Positions 45,701 to 53,483 of a stretch of DNA of 64,000 nucleotides are shown here, in pieces (within the stretch, counting starts at the first letter, position 1; every line of letters begins with the position of its first letter). Below the pieces are notes generated by a model, which saw only the letters and a list, made by a program, of their open reading frames with translations, was not told the origin of the DNA and did no database searches. The stretch spans positions 62,001 to 126,000 of the forward strand of contig NZ_JUIW01000003.1 in assembly GCF_004151245.1 (NCBI RefSeq), given 5' to 3'. The position numbers and the translations under genes were made by a program. Source of the DNA: Flavobacterium beibuense. GTDB lineage: Bacteria > Bacteroidota > Bacteroidia > Flavobacteriales > Flavobacteriaceae.

Positions 45701-45753
45701 AACAGCCCTAAAATAATGGCATAGAAGCCCTTATCTATTGAAATTATTTTCAT
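42748..45753 (-). CDS. SusC/RagA-family TonB-dependent transporter
   Basis: A 1001-residue protein: signal peptide, carboxypeptidase-like N-terminal domain (VHGTVTDASGPLPGVIIAVK; SFIGFKRVEKTV), plug with the SusC family motifs (YVIDGVPYSSET; DIESIEVLKDADATSIYGSR then GANGVVLITTKKGK) and a beta-barrel ending in Phe (SLGAQLTF). It imports large substrates across the outer membrane using TonB energy. It heads the susC-susD-S9 operon behind a long folded leader. Confidence 0.94.
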   Translation of the reverse strand: MKIISIDKGFYAIILGLFLWCPARANTVLASTGTYFFQQQVHGTVTDASGPLPGVIIAVKGKNIAVNSDTNGNYTIAASAGDTLIFSFIGFKRVEKTVSSGAINVVMEPESSGLEEVVINTGYYTVKDKQRTGSISRITSKDIGDQPVTNVLATMQGRMAGVDIIQDGGSPGGSFQIKIRGINSLRRDGNQPLYVIDGVPYSSETIGSPDTSTSTASFTSPLNSINPSDIESIEVLKDADATSIYGSRGANGVVLITTKKGKIGKTSVNVLASTAIGKVTKMIDLMQTPEYLEMRRQAFANDGIDTYPDFAYDINGTWDQNRNTDWQKELIGGTAHITSAQLSLSGGSENTQYLLSGTYRSETTVTPGDFRYDKGAAHFNMNHRSQDNKFRLAVTANYTSQDNNLPSTDLTAISRKLAPNAPKLYNEDGSLNWEDGTFENPLAALESKASIKTNDLLANTLMSYELFRDFEVKLNLGFTDLSNNEERIMPSTMYNPAYGIGSSESLLLTNLTSRKSWIAEPQLHWKKDMAGGVLDVLAGATAQQQQSKRLYQIGYGFSSNSLIYDLASAGAVFTTANDEAVYRYQAFFGRLNYNWQDRYIINLTGRRDGSSRFGPGKQFASFGAVGMAWLFSNEAFLNGSKVLSFGKLRASYGTTGNDQIGDYQFLNSYASSGIAYQGVIGLTPQRLYNPDFSWEVNKKLEMGLEMGFLKNRVSLSVAHYRNRSSNQLVGIPLPGTTGFASVNANLAATVQNTGFEFTLGTTNVETKDFNWTSSLNLTIARNKLIEFPGLESSPYANTYIIGQSLNIARLYHYTGLNEQTGVYQVQDFDGDGAITAANDKQVIADLTPKFFGGFQNQLSYKNWKLDFLFQFTKQKNYDYIPSSAAGLPYNQPSGQVFWQQSGDKGPQQITTTGANSAAVAGYYQYAASDAVIVDGSYIRLKNIALSYNLPSEALGGIRCRLFFQGQNLLTFTPYEGGDPEFKYAGYLPPLKIYSLGAQLTF

Positions 45754-45910
45754 AATTTTGAATAGTTAAATGAAACAACATTTTGTTTAATCATGCCTTC
45801 TGCTGGCACCGCCAAGTAACAGCAGAGGGATTTTTTGTGTCTGTAGGTTAGTCTCTCATGGGCATGGGTAGGTTTTATCGGTTAATGATTAGTTATTTGC
45901 GTTTTGTAGT

Positions 45911-46212
45911 GGAATTGAACCAAAGTCTGCTTTGGAGATTCCGGGTACGGATGCATGCCGGCCCACAAGGAATGAACCGGTAGAGGAAGAAACAAATTGC
46001 TGTCTTACATGCATCCATCAGAGCTTAAAAACCATGAGATACTTGTACAGAAACGGAGCTAAGAGATAAGAGGAGTTATACCAGAGTACAAAAGAAAGAT
46101 GACGTGGGTTTAAACTCAGCTTATTGCCCTCTGGTACTGGTATACCTGCACGCGAATAAGTGAGCCCACGCCACCATAAGAGGCGTGAGCATTTACACTT
46201 ATCATCCCACGT
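45911..46212 (-). other. Long folded leader upstream of susC
   Basis: The 618-nt gap 45754-46371 has no gene but several strong inverted repeats. 45911-45942 is a hairpin with stems GGAAT/ATTCC and CCAAAG/CTTTGG. 45949-45957 (GGATGCATG) pairs with 46008-46016. 46102-46108 (ACGTGGG) pairs with 46206-46212 and encloses two hairpins, 46115-46164 (ten pairs with one bulged base) and 46167-46187 (CACGCC/GGCGTG), giving a three-way junction. Transcription towards susC from the boxes at 46280-46306 would put all of this in a leader of about 500 nt. It could be a regulatory RNA or a mobile-element remnant. Confidence 0.5.
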
Positions 46213-46279
46213 GCTAAAATTACCAGTTTTGAGGGCGGGACTCAAAGCAAATGCTTCATATATTTTTATAGAAGTATCG

Positions 46280-46306
46280 CAAATATATATTATTATGACA
46301 AATATA
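46280..46306 (-). promoter_or_regulatory. Two -7 boxes for the susC operon
   Basis: On the minus strand TATATTTG occurs twice, at 46306-46299 and 46287-46280, both exact matches to the Bacteroidota -7 consensus TAnnTTTG. They point towards susC. The -33 regions are not convincing. Use of either would place the folded leader in the transcript. Confidence 0.45.
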
Positions 46307-46371
46307 CGAAATTAATCTGACGCGGATATCTATCCGCATTTTTTTAACAAATTAGATAGTAATTTGTTTCT

Positions 46372-46596
46372 ATGGATAATTTTAATAAAGCAATATGCTC
46401 ATATATCACAAAGAATTGGATTGCAACAGCAAAATCCAAGCGTGCTTTTGCTTTAGATCATGGAATTGATGATAAAACTGTCCGCAGAATTGCTGATGAT
46501 GCCGACGATTATAAGATTACCTTAGAGTCTCTAAACAAAATTTGCGAAGCTAGAAACATTAAACTTTCTGAATTTTTTAAGCTAGTCGGTTTATAA
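46372..46596 (+). CDS. Small XRE-like helix-turn-helix protein
   Basis: Seventy-four residues with an XRE-type fold: SKRAFALDHGIDDKTVRRIA as the helix-turn-helix, then KITLESLNKICEARNIKLSE. It is a single-gene unit with its own terminator, standing at the left edge of the AT-rich nuclease island. It may regulate the susC operon on its left or the island on its right. Confidence 0.7.
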   Translation: MDNFNKAICSYITKNWIATAKSKRAFALDHGIDDKTVRRIADDADDYKITLESLNKICEARNIKLSEFFKLVGL

Positions 46597-46600
46597 TAGT

Positions 46601-46628
46601 AAAAGATGCTGCGAGGCATCTTTTTTTA
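46601..46628 (+). terminator. Intrinsic terminator
   Basis: A 9-bp stem AAAAGATGC/GCATCTTTT with a 6-nt loop (TGCGAG), followed by T residues. It follows the small XRE gene by 4 nt. Confidence 0.88.
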
Positions 46629-46710
46629 TGAAAGATCGATATTGAAGAAGTTGTAACTTTTCCCATTTTCTTATATTTACTTTATATATATTGCCAACCA
46701 ACTTTAAATT

Positions 46711-47676
46711 ATGATTGATTTTAGTGAATTGCCAGACGATGGAATTAAATTTGAACAACTGATTAGGGAAATTCTAATTCGAGAGGGATATGATACACAT
46801 TGGACCGGTATTGGACCTGATGGTGGTAGAGATTTGATTATAACAGAAGTTTTAAACGGACCTTTGTCAAAAACAACAAAAAAATGGGTTGTAAGTTGCA
46901 AACATTATGCTAATTCAGGAAGATCTGTTGGGCGTGAAGAGCTAGGCAGTCCAGTGGAAGACTGTCTCTCAATAAAGGCTGACGGATATATCTTAGTAAC
47001 TAGTACTCAGCCTTCAGCACCAACAGTAACAAGATTAGAAGAAATAGGAAATAATAATAATATTACAACCTTATTTTGGGATTCAATTGAAATTGAAAAG
47101 AAATTACTAAACCCTAATACATTTTCGTTAATTCATACATTTTTTCCTGTTAGCTGTAAACAATATCAATGGCAGATATATAATGCCAATTCACCATCAT
47201 TTTGGGCGGCTAACTATAAACAATACTTTCTTTATATGAGTTCTAGAGATGCTAATGCATACCCAAATCTTAAAGGAATTGAAACTATTGTTTCCCTCAT
47301 TGAGCGTGTAGAAATATATAAAGGAGATGAGTATCACTCACACGACCTTCGTGTAAGAGCTGTGTACTATGATGACAAACATTGTGTACATACAGTATTT
47401 ATGGATTATTTGTATGATAGAAGAAGTGAAGAACATATTGTTTCCCCTGACAAAATTTACCATCAACTTACAAGTAAATTTACGACTGAAGATCATAAGT
47501 ATGTAAATCAACCTGACTGGGATTTGAACTATGTAGAAGCTTCTTTTACAAGTGATCATTTTCATCCCGATCATAAAGATTACTATCTTCCTTTCTTAAG
47601 AAATTTTGAAACCGGGAGTTTTAGGGGAAAATCTCTGAGTGATATGGCCTATTATATTAGAAAATACAAGAGGTAG
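46711..47676 (+). CDS. Mrr-like restriction endonuclease
   Basis: A 321-residue protein. The N-terminal 120 residues are an Mrr_cat PD-(D/E)XK domain: FEQLIREILIREGYDTHWTG, catalytic Asp41 in GPDGGRDLI, then WVVSCKHY with Lys64 (the usual Q/E-x-K is Ser-Cys-Lys here) and ADGYILVTST. The C-terminal 200 residues, rich in Tyr and His, are unassigned and could be the recognition or sensor part. It starts 9 nt before a second nuclease-like gene on the same strand. Confidence 0.75.
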   Translation: MIDFSELPDDGIKFEQLIREILIREGYDTHWTGIGPDGGRDLIITEVLNGPLSKTTKKWVVSCKHYANSGRSVGREELGSPVEDCLSIKADGYILVTSTQPSAPTVTRLEEIGNNNNITTLFWDSIEIEKKLLNPNTFSLIHTFFPVSCKQYQWQIYNANSPSFWAANYKQYFLYMSSRDANAYPNLKGIETIVSLIERVEIYKGDEYHSHDLRVRAVYYDDKHCVHTVFMDYLYDRRSEEHIVSPDKIYHQLTSKFTTEDHKYVNQPDWDLNYVEASFTSDHFHPDHKDYYLPFLRNFETGSFRGKSLSDMAYYIRKYKR

Positions 47677-47684
47677 AATTTATA

Positions 47685-48134
47685 ATGGCGAGAGAAAGAA
47701 AAGATACCCGATTGCAGTCAGAAGGCGCGGAATTTTTGGTGCTTGGGAACTTGCTTATTGAAGGAATATCAGCATATAAAGCTTACCATAATTTTAAAGG
47801 TTATGATCTAATTGCCGTGAATGCTGAAAATAATACGTCAGCTCGAATCCAAGTTAAGAGTCGTTTCAAAACGGGTTGGGAAGGATTTATAATTAATAAC
47901 TTTGATTGTGATTTTGTTGTATTAGTTTCATTAAACAGAGGTTTTGACAAACCTAAAAAAAATGGCGAGACAGGTATAATGGCACCAACGTGTTATGTGT
48001 TTCCTGTTGAATATATAAAAATTGCTGCAGAAGATAGAAGCGGCTGGGGAAAAATTTCGAAATCGAAGTTGAAAGACTATCAAGATTTCCAAGATAAATG
48101 GGATCTAATTCAAGAATTTTTAAGTTTGAAATAG
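47685..48134 (+). CDS. PD-(D/E)XK-like nuclease fold protein
   Basis: A 149-residue protein that fits a minimal PD-(D/E)XK fold: Glu near residue 16 in SEGAEFLVLG, Asp41 in FKGYDLIAV and Gln56-Val-Lys58 in ARIQVKSR, followed by a DFVVLVSLN strand. No other domain. Coupled to the Mrr-like gene by an 8-nt gap, so perhaps one system with two nuclease domains. No exact family recognised. Confidence 0.6.
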   Translation: MARERKDTRLQSEGAEFLVLGNLLIEGISAYKAYHNFKGYDLIAVNAENNTSARIQVKSRFKTGWEGFIINNFDCDFVVLVSLNRGFDKPKKNGETGIMAPTCYVFPVEYIKIAAEDRSGWGKISKSKLKDYQDFQDKWDLIQEFLSLK

Positions 48135-48216
48135 GGAGGACGTAACTTCACGAAAATACCTTCGGTGCTTACAAGTGCATCATAGTTCAATGCATATGAT
48201 TTAAAGTATTTATAAA

Positions 48217-49125
48217 ATGAGAGATAATTTTCCTCCGAATGTTATAGAAGTTTTGAAAAAAAGAGCAGCCTTCATCTGCTCAAATCCTGAATGCAAATGC
48301 ATGACGATTGCTCCTTCGATTGAGGATGAACTTAAAGTTCAATATATTGGAGTAGCTGCACATATTACAGCTGCTTCGATTGGTGGACCACGCTATAATA
48401 AAGAATTAACACAAGAGGAAAGACAAGCAATTTCCAATGCAATATTTTTGTGTAATAATTGCTCGACCATGATTGACAAAAACAATGGATTAGATTATAC
48501 AGATGAACAGCTATATGACTGGAAAGCCCAACATGAAAGGTGGGTACGCAGTAGTTTAAATAAGTCGTTAACTCGTGAATCTCCCGTTTATACAGCTACT
48601 AGTGCAAATCAATCTGGAGGAATCACTGCCAATATTGTCAACTTGCATAATATTAATCAAACTGATCCAAAAATAGAACATGATAAGCGTATATTCTATG
48701 AAGCAGATAAAATTTTCAATGAAGATGACCTGAACAAAGTAATGGATAGTATGCTTACTGATGAATCTATTTGGAGTCAAGATCAAGATAAATTAGAAAA
48801 TTTAAAATCTTTCTATGAAAAATCGTCAAATGATTTTCTTAATGATTCAATTGAACTCTCAAAAAATGATTTAGTTTCATCTTTAAAAAGTTTACTTATT
48901 TTTCTAGGTAGAGAATTTGACATGTATCCCTATAATCAACCAATGACTAATGGATATAGAGCATGTTTGAGACCAACTTTGAACGTAGATAGACTTGGGG
49001 TCGGTGGAGACGAAGAACACAAAGAACATGTTGCTCTTTTCAAAGCTTTAAAAGAAGTTTCAGAAAAATTTGAGGATGATTACAAGCAATATCGTAAGCT
49101 TATTAAATCTAATCTATACATCTGA
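48217..49125 (+). CDS. HNH endonuclease with unassigned C-terminal domain
   Basis: A 302-residue protein. Residues 20-115 are a zinc HNH nuclease: CSNPECKCMT, the GVAAHITAASIGGPRY motif with catalytic His, Asn in ISNAIFLCNNCSTMIDKN and the second Cys pair. This AAHI variant appears in several defence nucleases. Residues 120-302 are helical and charged with no recognised family; they may sense or oligomerise. The gene is 82 nt after the PD-(D/E)XK gene and 47 nt before the next small gene. Confidence 0.75.
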   Translation: MRDNFPPNVIEVLKKRAAFICSNPECKCMTIAPSIEDELKVQYIGVAAHITAASIGGPRYNKELTQEERQAISNAIFLCNNCSTMIDKNNGLDYTDEQLYDWKAQHERWVRSSLNKSLTRESPVYTATSANQSGGITANIVNLHNINQTDPKIEHDKRIFYEADKIFNEDDLNKVMDSMLTDESIWSQDQDKLENLKSFYEKSSNDFLNDSIELSKNDLVSSLKSLLIFLGREFDMYPYNQPMTNGYRACLRPTLNVDRLGVGGDEEHKEHVALFKALKEVSEKFEDDYKQYRKLIKSNLYI

Positions 49126-49172
49126 TCTTTTAAGAACTACCTCCAAATAATTGTAAAAGGTATTTATATACT

Positions 49173-49565
49173 ATGGAAAGTAATAGTGATTCAATTTATG
49201 AAGTTCTTGTAAAACTCTTGGGAATAAAATTTAAAGCTCAATATAATAATAGTAACATTATATTTGAAAGATTTCTCCAGATTAAAGATATGACAACTGA
49301 TCAAATTCATTTTGCACTGATTTTAGACTCTCAGAAGTTTATTAAGTTTAGAAATAGAAATGAATTTATAGAAAACTTTATTGTTTATCTGGAAGCAGAG
49401 TTGAAAGAATTAGATAATCAATTTGAAGAATTACAAAAAAATGCAAGAGAAGAACGCTGGGTTGACGAAAATGCTCTTTTCTTGCAACACGAAGAGATAG
49501 GTTACAATGGAAAAAAGCTCAATTCTATGATTAAAAAGTTTAAAAGCTTACAAAAACAAGTTTAA
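49173..49565 (+). CDS. Hypothetical protein, helical
   Basis: A 130-residue, very charged helical protein with a coiled-coil-like middle (FIVYLEAELKELDNQFEELQ) and a Lys-rich end. It follows the HNH gene by 47 nt on the same strand and may be its partner or regulator. No family recognised. Confidence 0.55.
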   Translation: MESNSDSIYEVLVKLLGIKFKAQYNNSNIIFERFLQIKDMTTDQIHFALILDSQKFIKFRNRNEFIENFIVYLEAELKELDNQFEELQKNAREERWVDENALFLQHEEIGYNGKKLNSMIKKFKSLQKQV

Positions 49566-49642
49566 TATTTACATTAGTAAATATTTCTTACTCGTTTCGA
49601 GAACAATAGAGCAGACATTGATGAAATAGACTAAGATATTAA

Positions 49643-50074
49643 ATGGCAGTAAAAAACAAAACAACCACCACAGAAGTAAATGTCACTGACTTTATAAACT
49701 CGTTTGTAGATAAACAGGAGAAGAAAGATGATAGTTTCCGGCTTATTGAACTAATGCAGGAATGGTCAGGTTTCGAGCCGAAAATGTGGGGTCCCACAAT
49801 CATAGGCTTCGGCAGTTATCATTATAAGTATGCCAGCGGTCATGAGGGAGATGCACCAATACTTGGTTTTTCTCCCCGTAAAGCTGAATTTTCACTTTAT
49901 GTCTACACTCCAAGCGATGAGAACCAAATACTGCTAGAGAGCCTAGGAAAATATAAGATGACTAAAGCTTGTATTTATTTCAAGAAACTATCAGACATTA
50001 ATCTCGACGTATTGGAAAAACTATGTAAGTCAACAATCAAATACATAAGCGAAAATAATAAATGTGGGACGTAA
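49643..50074 (+). CDS. DUF1801 domain protein
   Basis: A 143-residue protein with the DUF1801 core GFEPKMWGPTIIGFGSYHYK followed by YASGHEGDAPILGFSPRKA, and the end LEKLCKSTIKYI. DUF1801 is a small YdhG-like fold found widely in Bacteroidota, with unknown function. It does not obviously belong to a defence system; it may have travelled with the island. Confidence 0.88.
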   Translation: MAVKNKTTTTEVNVTDFINSFVDKQEKKDDSFRLIELMQEWSGFEPKMWGPTIIGFGSYHYKYASGHEGDAPILGFSPRKAEFSLYVYTPSDENQILLESLGKYKMTKACIYFKKLSDINLDVLEKLCKSTIKYISENNKCGT

Positions 50075-50087
50075 TAATCTTTAATAA

Positions 50088-50414
50088 ATGAATATACTAA
50101 AAGAGCAGACGTACATTATTGAAGCAGAATGCTGGAATTGTAACAATCAGCTTAATGTTGCTGTTGGCAAAAGTGACTTGAAAAAAATTATTGGAGGTTA
50201 TTACGGGACTGAAAGATTTTCAGATACAGAAAGGGAACTTGCAGAAGCTCATAACATGGTAATTGAGAAGTATCATTCCGGAACGATGGGGCAATCATAC
50301 GATGCCGATACTTGTACGTACTGCAATAATTTTGTAAGACAACATGATTTACTTACAGAGTATCTCCTGCCCGCTACTTATGGCGATTATGAATATAAAG
50401 TAATTGATTTATAG
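50088..50414 (+). CDS. Hypothetical protein with two CxxC motifs
   Basis: A 108-residue protein with two CxxC pairs, CWNC and CTYC, about 60 residues apart, likely to bind one zinc ion. No catalytic motif. It starts 13 nt after the DUF1801 gene and ends one base before the ATG of the membrane protein gene, so all three are probably cotranscribed. Confidence 0.6.
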   Translation: MNILKEQTYIIEAECWNCNNQLNVAVGKSDLKKIIGGYYGTERFSDTERELAEAHNMVIEKYHSGTMGQSYDADTCTYCNNFVRQHDLLTEYLLPATYGDYEYKVIDL

Positions 50415-50415
50415 T

Positions 50416-51990
50416 ATGTCAAAATTTAGTGAAGAAATTATAGCCATTGTAGCAACTTTTTTAGGATCGATTTTTTTACCAAAACATCTAATCACACTAA
50501 TAAGAGAGGTCATTAAATTTATGTTTTTTTCCGTATTTCGGAAATGGTATATTTTAATTATCCTTTCAATAGCAATTATCTATTTTAACTATCTGAGCGG
50601 AAAGGTGCTGGGAGATTTTTATTCTGTTGAGTTTTCCGTCTATTTGTTTCTAACAAATGTGATTGTAATTTTTATTATCACATTGTTTCAAAAATTGTAT
50701 AGAAACTACAAGCCAATCAATATTGCTTTCTATGGTTGTTTTACGATAAAAGAAAATGAATATCTTACTATTGATATAGATGCAGAGAATTTGAATGAAA
50801 GAATTGAAAAGACAATTGAAAACATTTCAGCATCATTTCACACCTATAAAAAGCATTTCATAAAGCCAATAAACATTGATTTACCAAAATTCATTCCTAT
50901 TGCATTAGGCCCCAGGAAACTGAATAGGTATATAAAAAACAGAGTCAATGCAGGAAAGCATCTTGCATCAATCCATTTTACAAGAAATATAAATGATCAA
51001 AATCTTTCTATAGTTGTAAATTATAATAAAAACTCTTTAGTTCAGACTAAAGCTCTCGACAACTTGGAAAAGCTTATAAACGACTTAGCTTTAGATAAAG
51101 CTGTTCATTCTACTAAACTAATTGAAATCAGCATAAAAATTTATATGTTGTATTTTGGGCAATCAATAATGGATATGTTTATTGATTTTAAAAAGTTCAC
51201 CGATGTCCATTATATGATTGATGATATGGAAAAGCTACTCAAAGGTATTGGAAATGATATAGCCGATATCCCTGATAAACATAAGTCCCAAATCAATTTA
51301 TTTATAAGTTTTTGGAGTAGCTATATTGAGAGATACAGATCAATTATTTTATTGGAACAAGGGCAGACACTTGCAGCATTTCAGCATATAATGAAATCAA
51401 TAAAATACAATCCATTTTACCCGTACGAAGATTACGAATCTTTGAAACAGGATTATACAAAAAGATATGCGATTGAGGTTATATCAAAAATGCCCGAATT
51501 TTATGATGATACTGAGGCCGATATTGCCAGAATAGAAGAAAATTTCTCTATTATGGGTAATTTGGTTGAACAAATAGAACATCCTTTTGCAACATACAAT
51601 TATGAGATAATTAAGGAAATACTTAGGAGAGATTCTTCTCAAAAAATGATAGATTATCTGGAGGATAGTTTTTCGCAGTTGGATAAGGATAATCCTTTTA
51701 TATTATTGTCAATGTCTGAAGTAATCAGATACGCGAAGAAAGGCACTGAGAAAATCAATGAGATATATGCTGAGAGGGTAGACGAGGCTATTGATCTTCT
51801 TAAGAAAGTTATCGAAATTGACAATGACTTTGCTATTATTCACTCGAAAATCGGTACTGTAATATGGATGAAAGGTATACATTACGAAAATGAAGAAATT
51901 ACAAATGAAGGGATAGAAGAAATGCGGAAAGGAATGCATTACATTTCTCAAGTGGGGCTTGGAGGTTATAAGGATAATGACCGTTCCTAG
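50416..51990 (+). CDS. Membrane-anchored protein with TPR-like region
   Basis: About 524 residues from the ATG at 50416 (a TTG four codons upstream is also possible). Two or three membrane segments lie in the first 100 residues (IAIVATFLGSIFL; WYILIILSIAIIYFNYL; LFLTNVIVIFIITLF). The rest is cytoplasmic, helical and shows a weak TPR pattern near the end (AIDLLKKVIEIDNDFAIIHS). It overlaps the next gene by 14 nt. Not recognised; a membrane-bound sensor or effector is possible. Confidence 0.6.
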   Translation: MSKFSEEIIAIVATFLGSIFLPKHLITLIREVIKFMFFSVFRKWYILIILSIAIIYFNYLSGKVLGDFYSVEFSVYLFLTNVIVIFIITLFQKLYRNYKPINIAFYGCFTIKENEYLTIDIDAENLNERIEKTIENISASFHTYKKHFIKPINIDLPKFIPIALGPRKLNRYIKNRVNAGKHLASIHFTRNINDQNLSIVVNYNKNSLVQTKALDNLEKLINDLALDKAVHSTKLIEISIKIYMLYFGQSIMDMFIDFKKFTDVHYMIDDMEKLLKGIGNDIADIPDKHKSQINLFISFWSSYIERYRSIILLEQGQTLAAFQHIMKSIKYNPFYPYEDYESLKQDYTKRYAIEVISKMPEFYDDTEADIARIEENFSIMGNLVEQIEHPFATYNYEIIKEILRRDSSQKMIDYLEDSFSQLDKDNPFILLSMSEVIRYAKKGTEKINEIYAERVDEAIDLLKKVIEIDNDFAIIHSKIGTVIWMKGIHYENEEITNEGIEEMRKGMHYISQVGLGGYKDNDRS

Positions 51991-52405
51991 TTTATTTAGA
52001 ACCTATTTCCGAACCCTAAATATTGAACAAGTATATTACGATATAACAAATAAGAAACTTTACCATATGACCACTGAGCAACTTAAAGAAGACTACTATT
52101 TAGAGAGAACTTACAAAGAGGTATCAGATACAGAACTTAATTGTAAATTAACCATAATTCGAAAGGCCGACAAAGTTACAGTCACCGGAATTCAAACGAA
52201 AATAAATATTTTAGAGGTAGGGCAAGATATTTCAGATTCCCAATTTCAAATTTATCCGATTACTTGGGAAACCTATTTAGATGAAACGATTATCATGCAG
52301 TTCAATTTACTCATGTTGAGAATCAATCTTACAGACTTGCATAATACTGAAGGGAAGAAAAATATAGCAGATTTTTTTATTGATTATCCATTTCATGAAG
52401 ACTAG
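51977..52405 (+). CDS. Hypothetical protein
   Basis: A 142-residue protein from the ATG at 51977, beta-rich and soluble (MTVPSLFRTYFRTLNIEQVY start). It overlaps the membrane protein gene by 14 nt, so translation is likely coupled and the two may interact. No family recognised. Confidence 0.55.
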   Translation: MTVPSLFRTYFRTLNIEQVYYDITNKKLYHMTTEQLKEDYYLERTYKEVSDTELNCKLTIIRKADKVTVTGIQTKINILEVGQDISDSQFQIYPITWETYLDETIIMQFNLLMLRINLTDLHNTEGKKNIADFFIDYPFHED

Positions 52406-52443
52406 ATACTTGACGCTGTAATAAAATACTGAATTATAAACCA

Positions 52444-53469
52444 TTGTTGCATAAATTATTTAATAAGGTGAATTGGATATGGCAAAAAAAAGGCCCAATA
52501 AATCATTTTAGGCCGAGAATACACAACGGGACACAGCCTGTTAGGGTAGTGCATCATATGCTTGTTTATATGTTTCAAAACGCTCACCCTCAATTTTTAC
52601 GTGAACTGAGTGAGGAAATTGCGAAAGGAAAGATTGCACCTAAATTAGAGTTAAGGTACGGTAGGGATAGTATTCGTCAGGATGATGGAAGGCTTCATAC
52701 TCCAAGAGTAGATCTAACAACCAAGACTATTGAATTGCATGAAACTTTCCTTTCTTTTTTATGGTGCTGTACCTATTCCATATACGTTCAATATCTTGAA
52801 AAAGTCGATTTTCCTCGCATGAATAGACTTAATGGTCGAGTGATTTACCCTATAAATGAGGAAAATATCCAAAAGGCGCGTGAAATGTTTGACTATGCAA
52901 GGCTTCTTATTGTCAATTTTGAAGACTGGGACAAAGATAATCTCCCTAACCCTGAAATTTATTTGGCGGAACAAAGAACTTATCCTGAACAAACAAATCT
53001 ATATTATACCGAAGCTGTCAAGTTTATTTTGGGTCATGAATATACTCATTTGAAACTTCATGCGGATCAAATAGATGCAAATACACCAAACTCCAGCTAT
53101 CTTGTATTCGAAGCTGAAGCGGATAACAATGCAATAGACATATTGATAGCCGGACTTTTTCCAAAAAATCATTTCGCCGCTGATGCTCAAAAACTGGCAG
53201 TATGCATCGGTATAATAATTGGTATACTATCTATGTTTTATTTTACAGCTACAACGTCAGGTACCAGGCACCCAAACATGGAAGATAGATTAACAAATGC
53301 TCTTGAACGATTGCCAATTGAAGACGATCATGAGGCGTGGGGGATAGCTTGCATTGGATTACAGATGTGGGATGAACAATTTAATCTCCAATTAACATGG
53401 GAAAACGACCCCGTATCCTATCGTGAACAGTATTATAGAATTATTGAGCAAATCAAGGCCCAGCAATAA
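52444..53469 (+). CDS. Putative zinc metallopeptidase (HExxH)
   Basis: A 341-residue protein with a zinc-peptidase signature: LGHEYTHLKLHAD (His198, Glu199, His202) and, 20 residues on, FEAEADNNAID, which can supply the third ligand. This helix pair is like M48 or IrrE-type peptidases. A hydrophobic helix follows near 255-275 (LAVCIGIIIGILSMFYF). The N-terminal start is a TTG at 52444; there is no ATG until about residue 39, so the start is uncertain. It lies 38 nt after the previous gene and 14 nt before a nuclease-like gene. Confidence 0.6.
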   Translation: MLHKLFNKVNWIWQKKGPINHFRPRIHNGTQPVRVVHHMLVYMFQNAHPQFLRELSEEIAKGKIAPKLELRYGRDSIRQDDGRLHTPRVDLTTKTIELHETFLSFLWCCTYSIYVQYLEKVDFPRMNRLNGRVIYPINEENIQKAREMFDYARLLIVNFEDWDKDNLPNPEIYLAEQRTYPEQTNLYYTEAVKFILGHEYTHLKLHADQIDANTPNSSYLVFEAEADNNAIDILIAGLFPKNHFAADAQKLAVCIGIIIGILSMFYFTATTSGTRHPNMEDRLTNALERLPIEDDHEAWGIACIGLQMWDEQFNLQLTWENDPVSYREQYYRIIEQIKAQQ

Positions 53470-53483
53470 AATTCAAAATATGT

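Noticed and set aside
46018..46245. 75-codon minus-strand open frame in the susC leader
   Set aside because: Composition is not protein-like and the same bases form strong inverted repeats; better explained as a folded leader.
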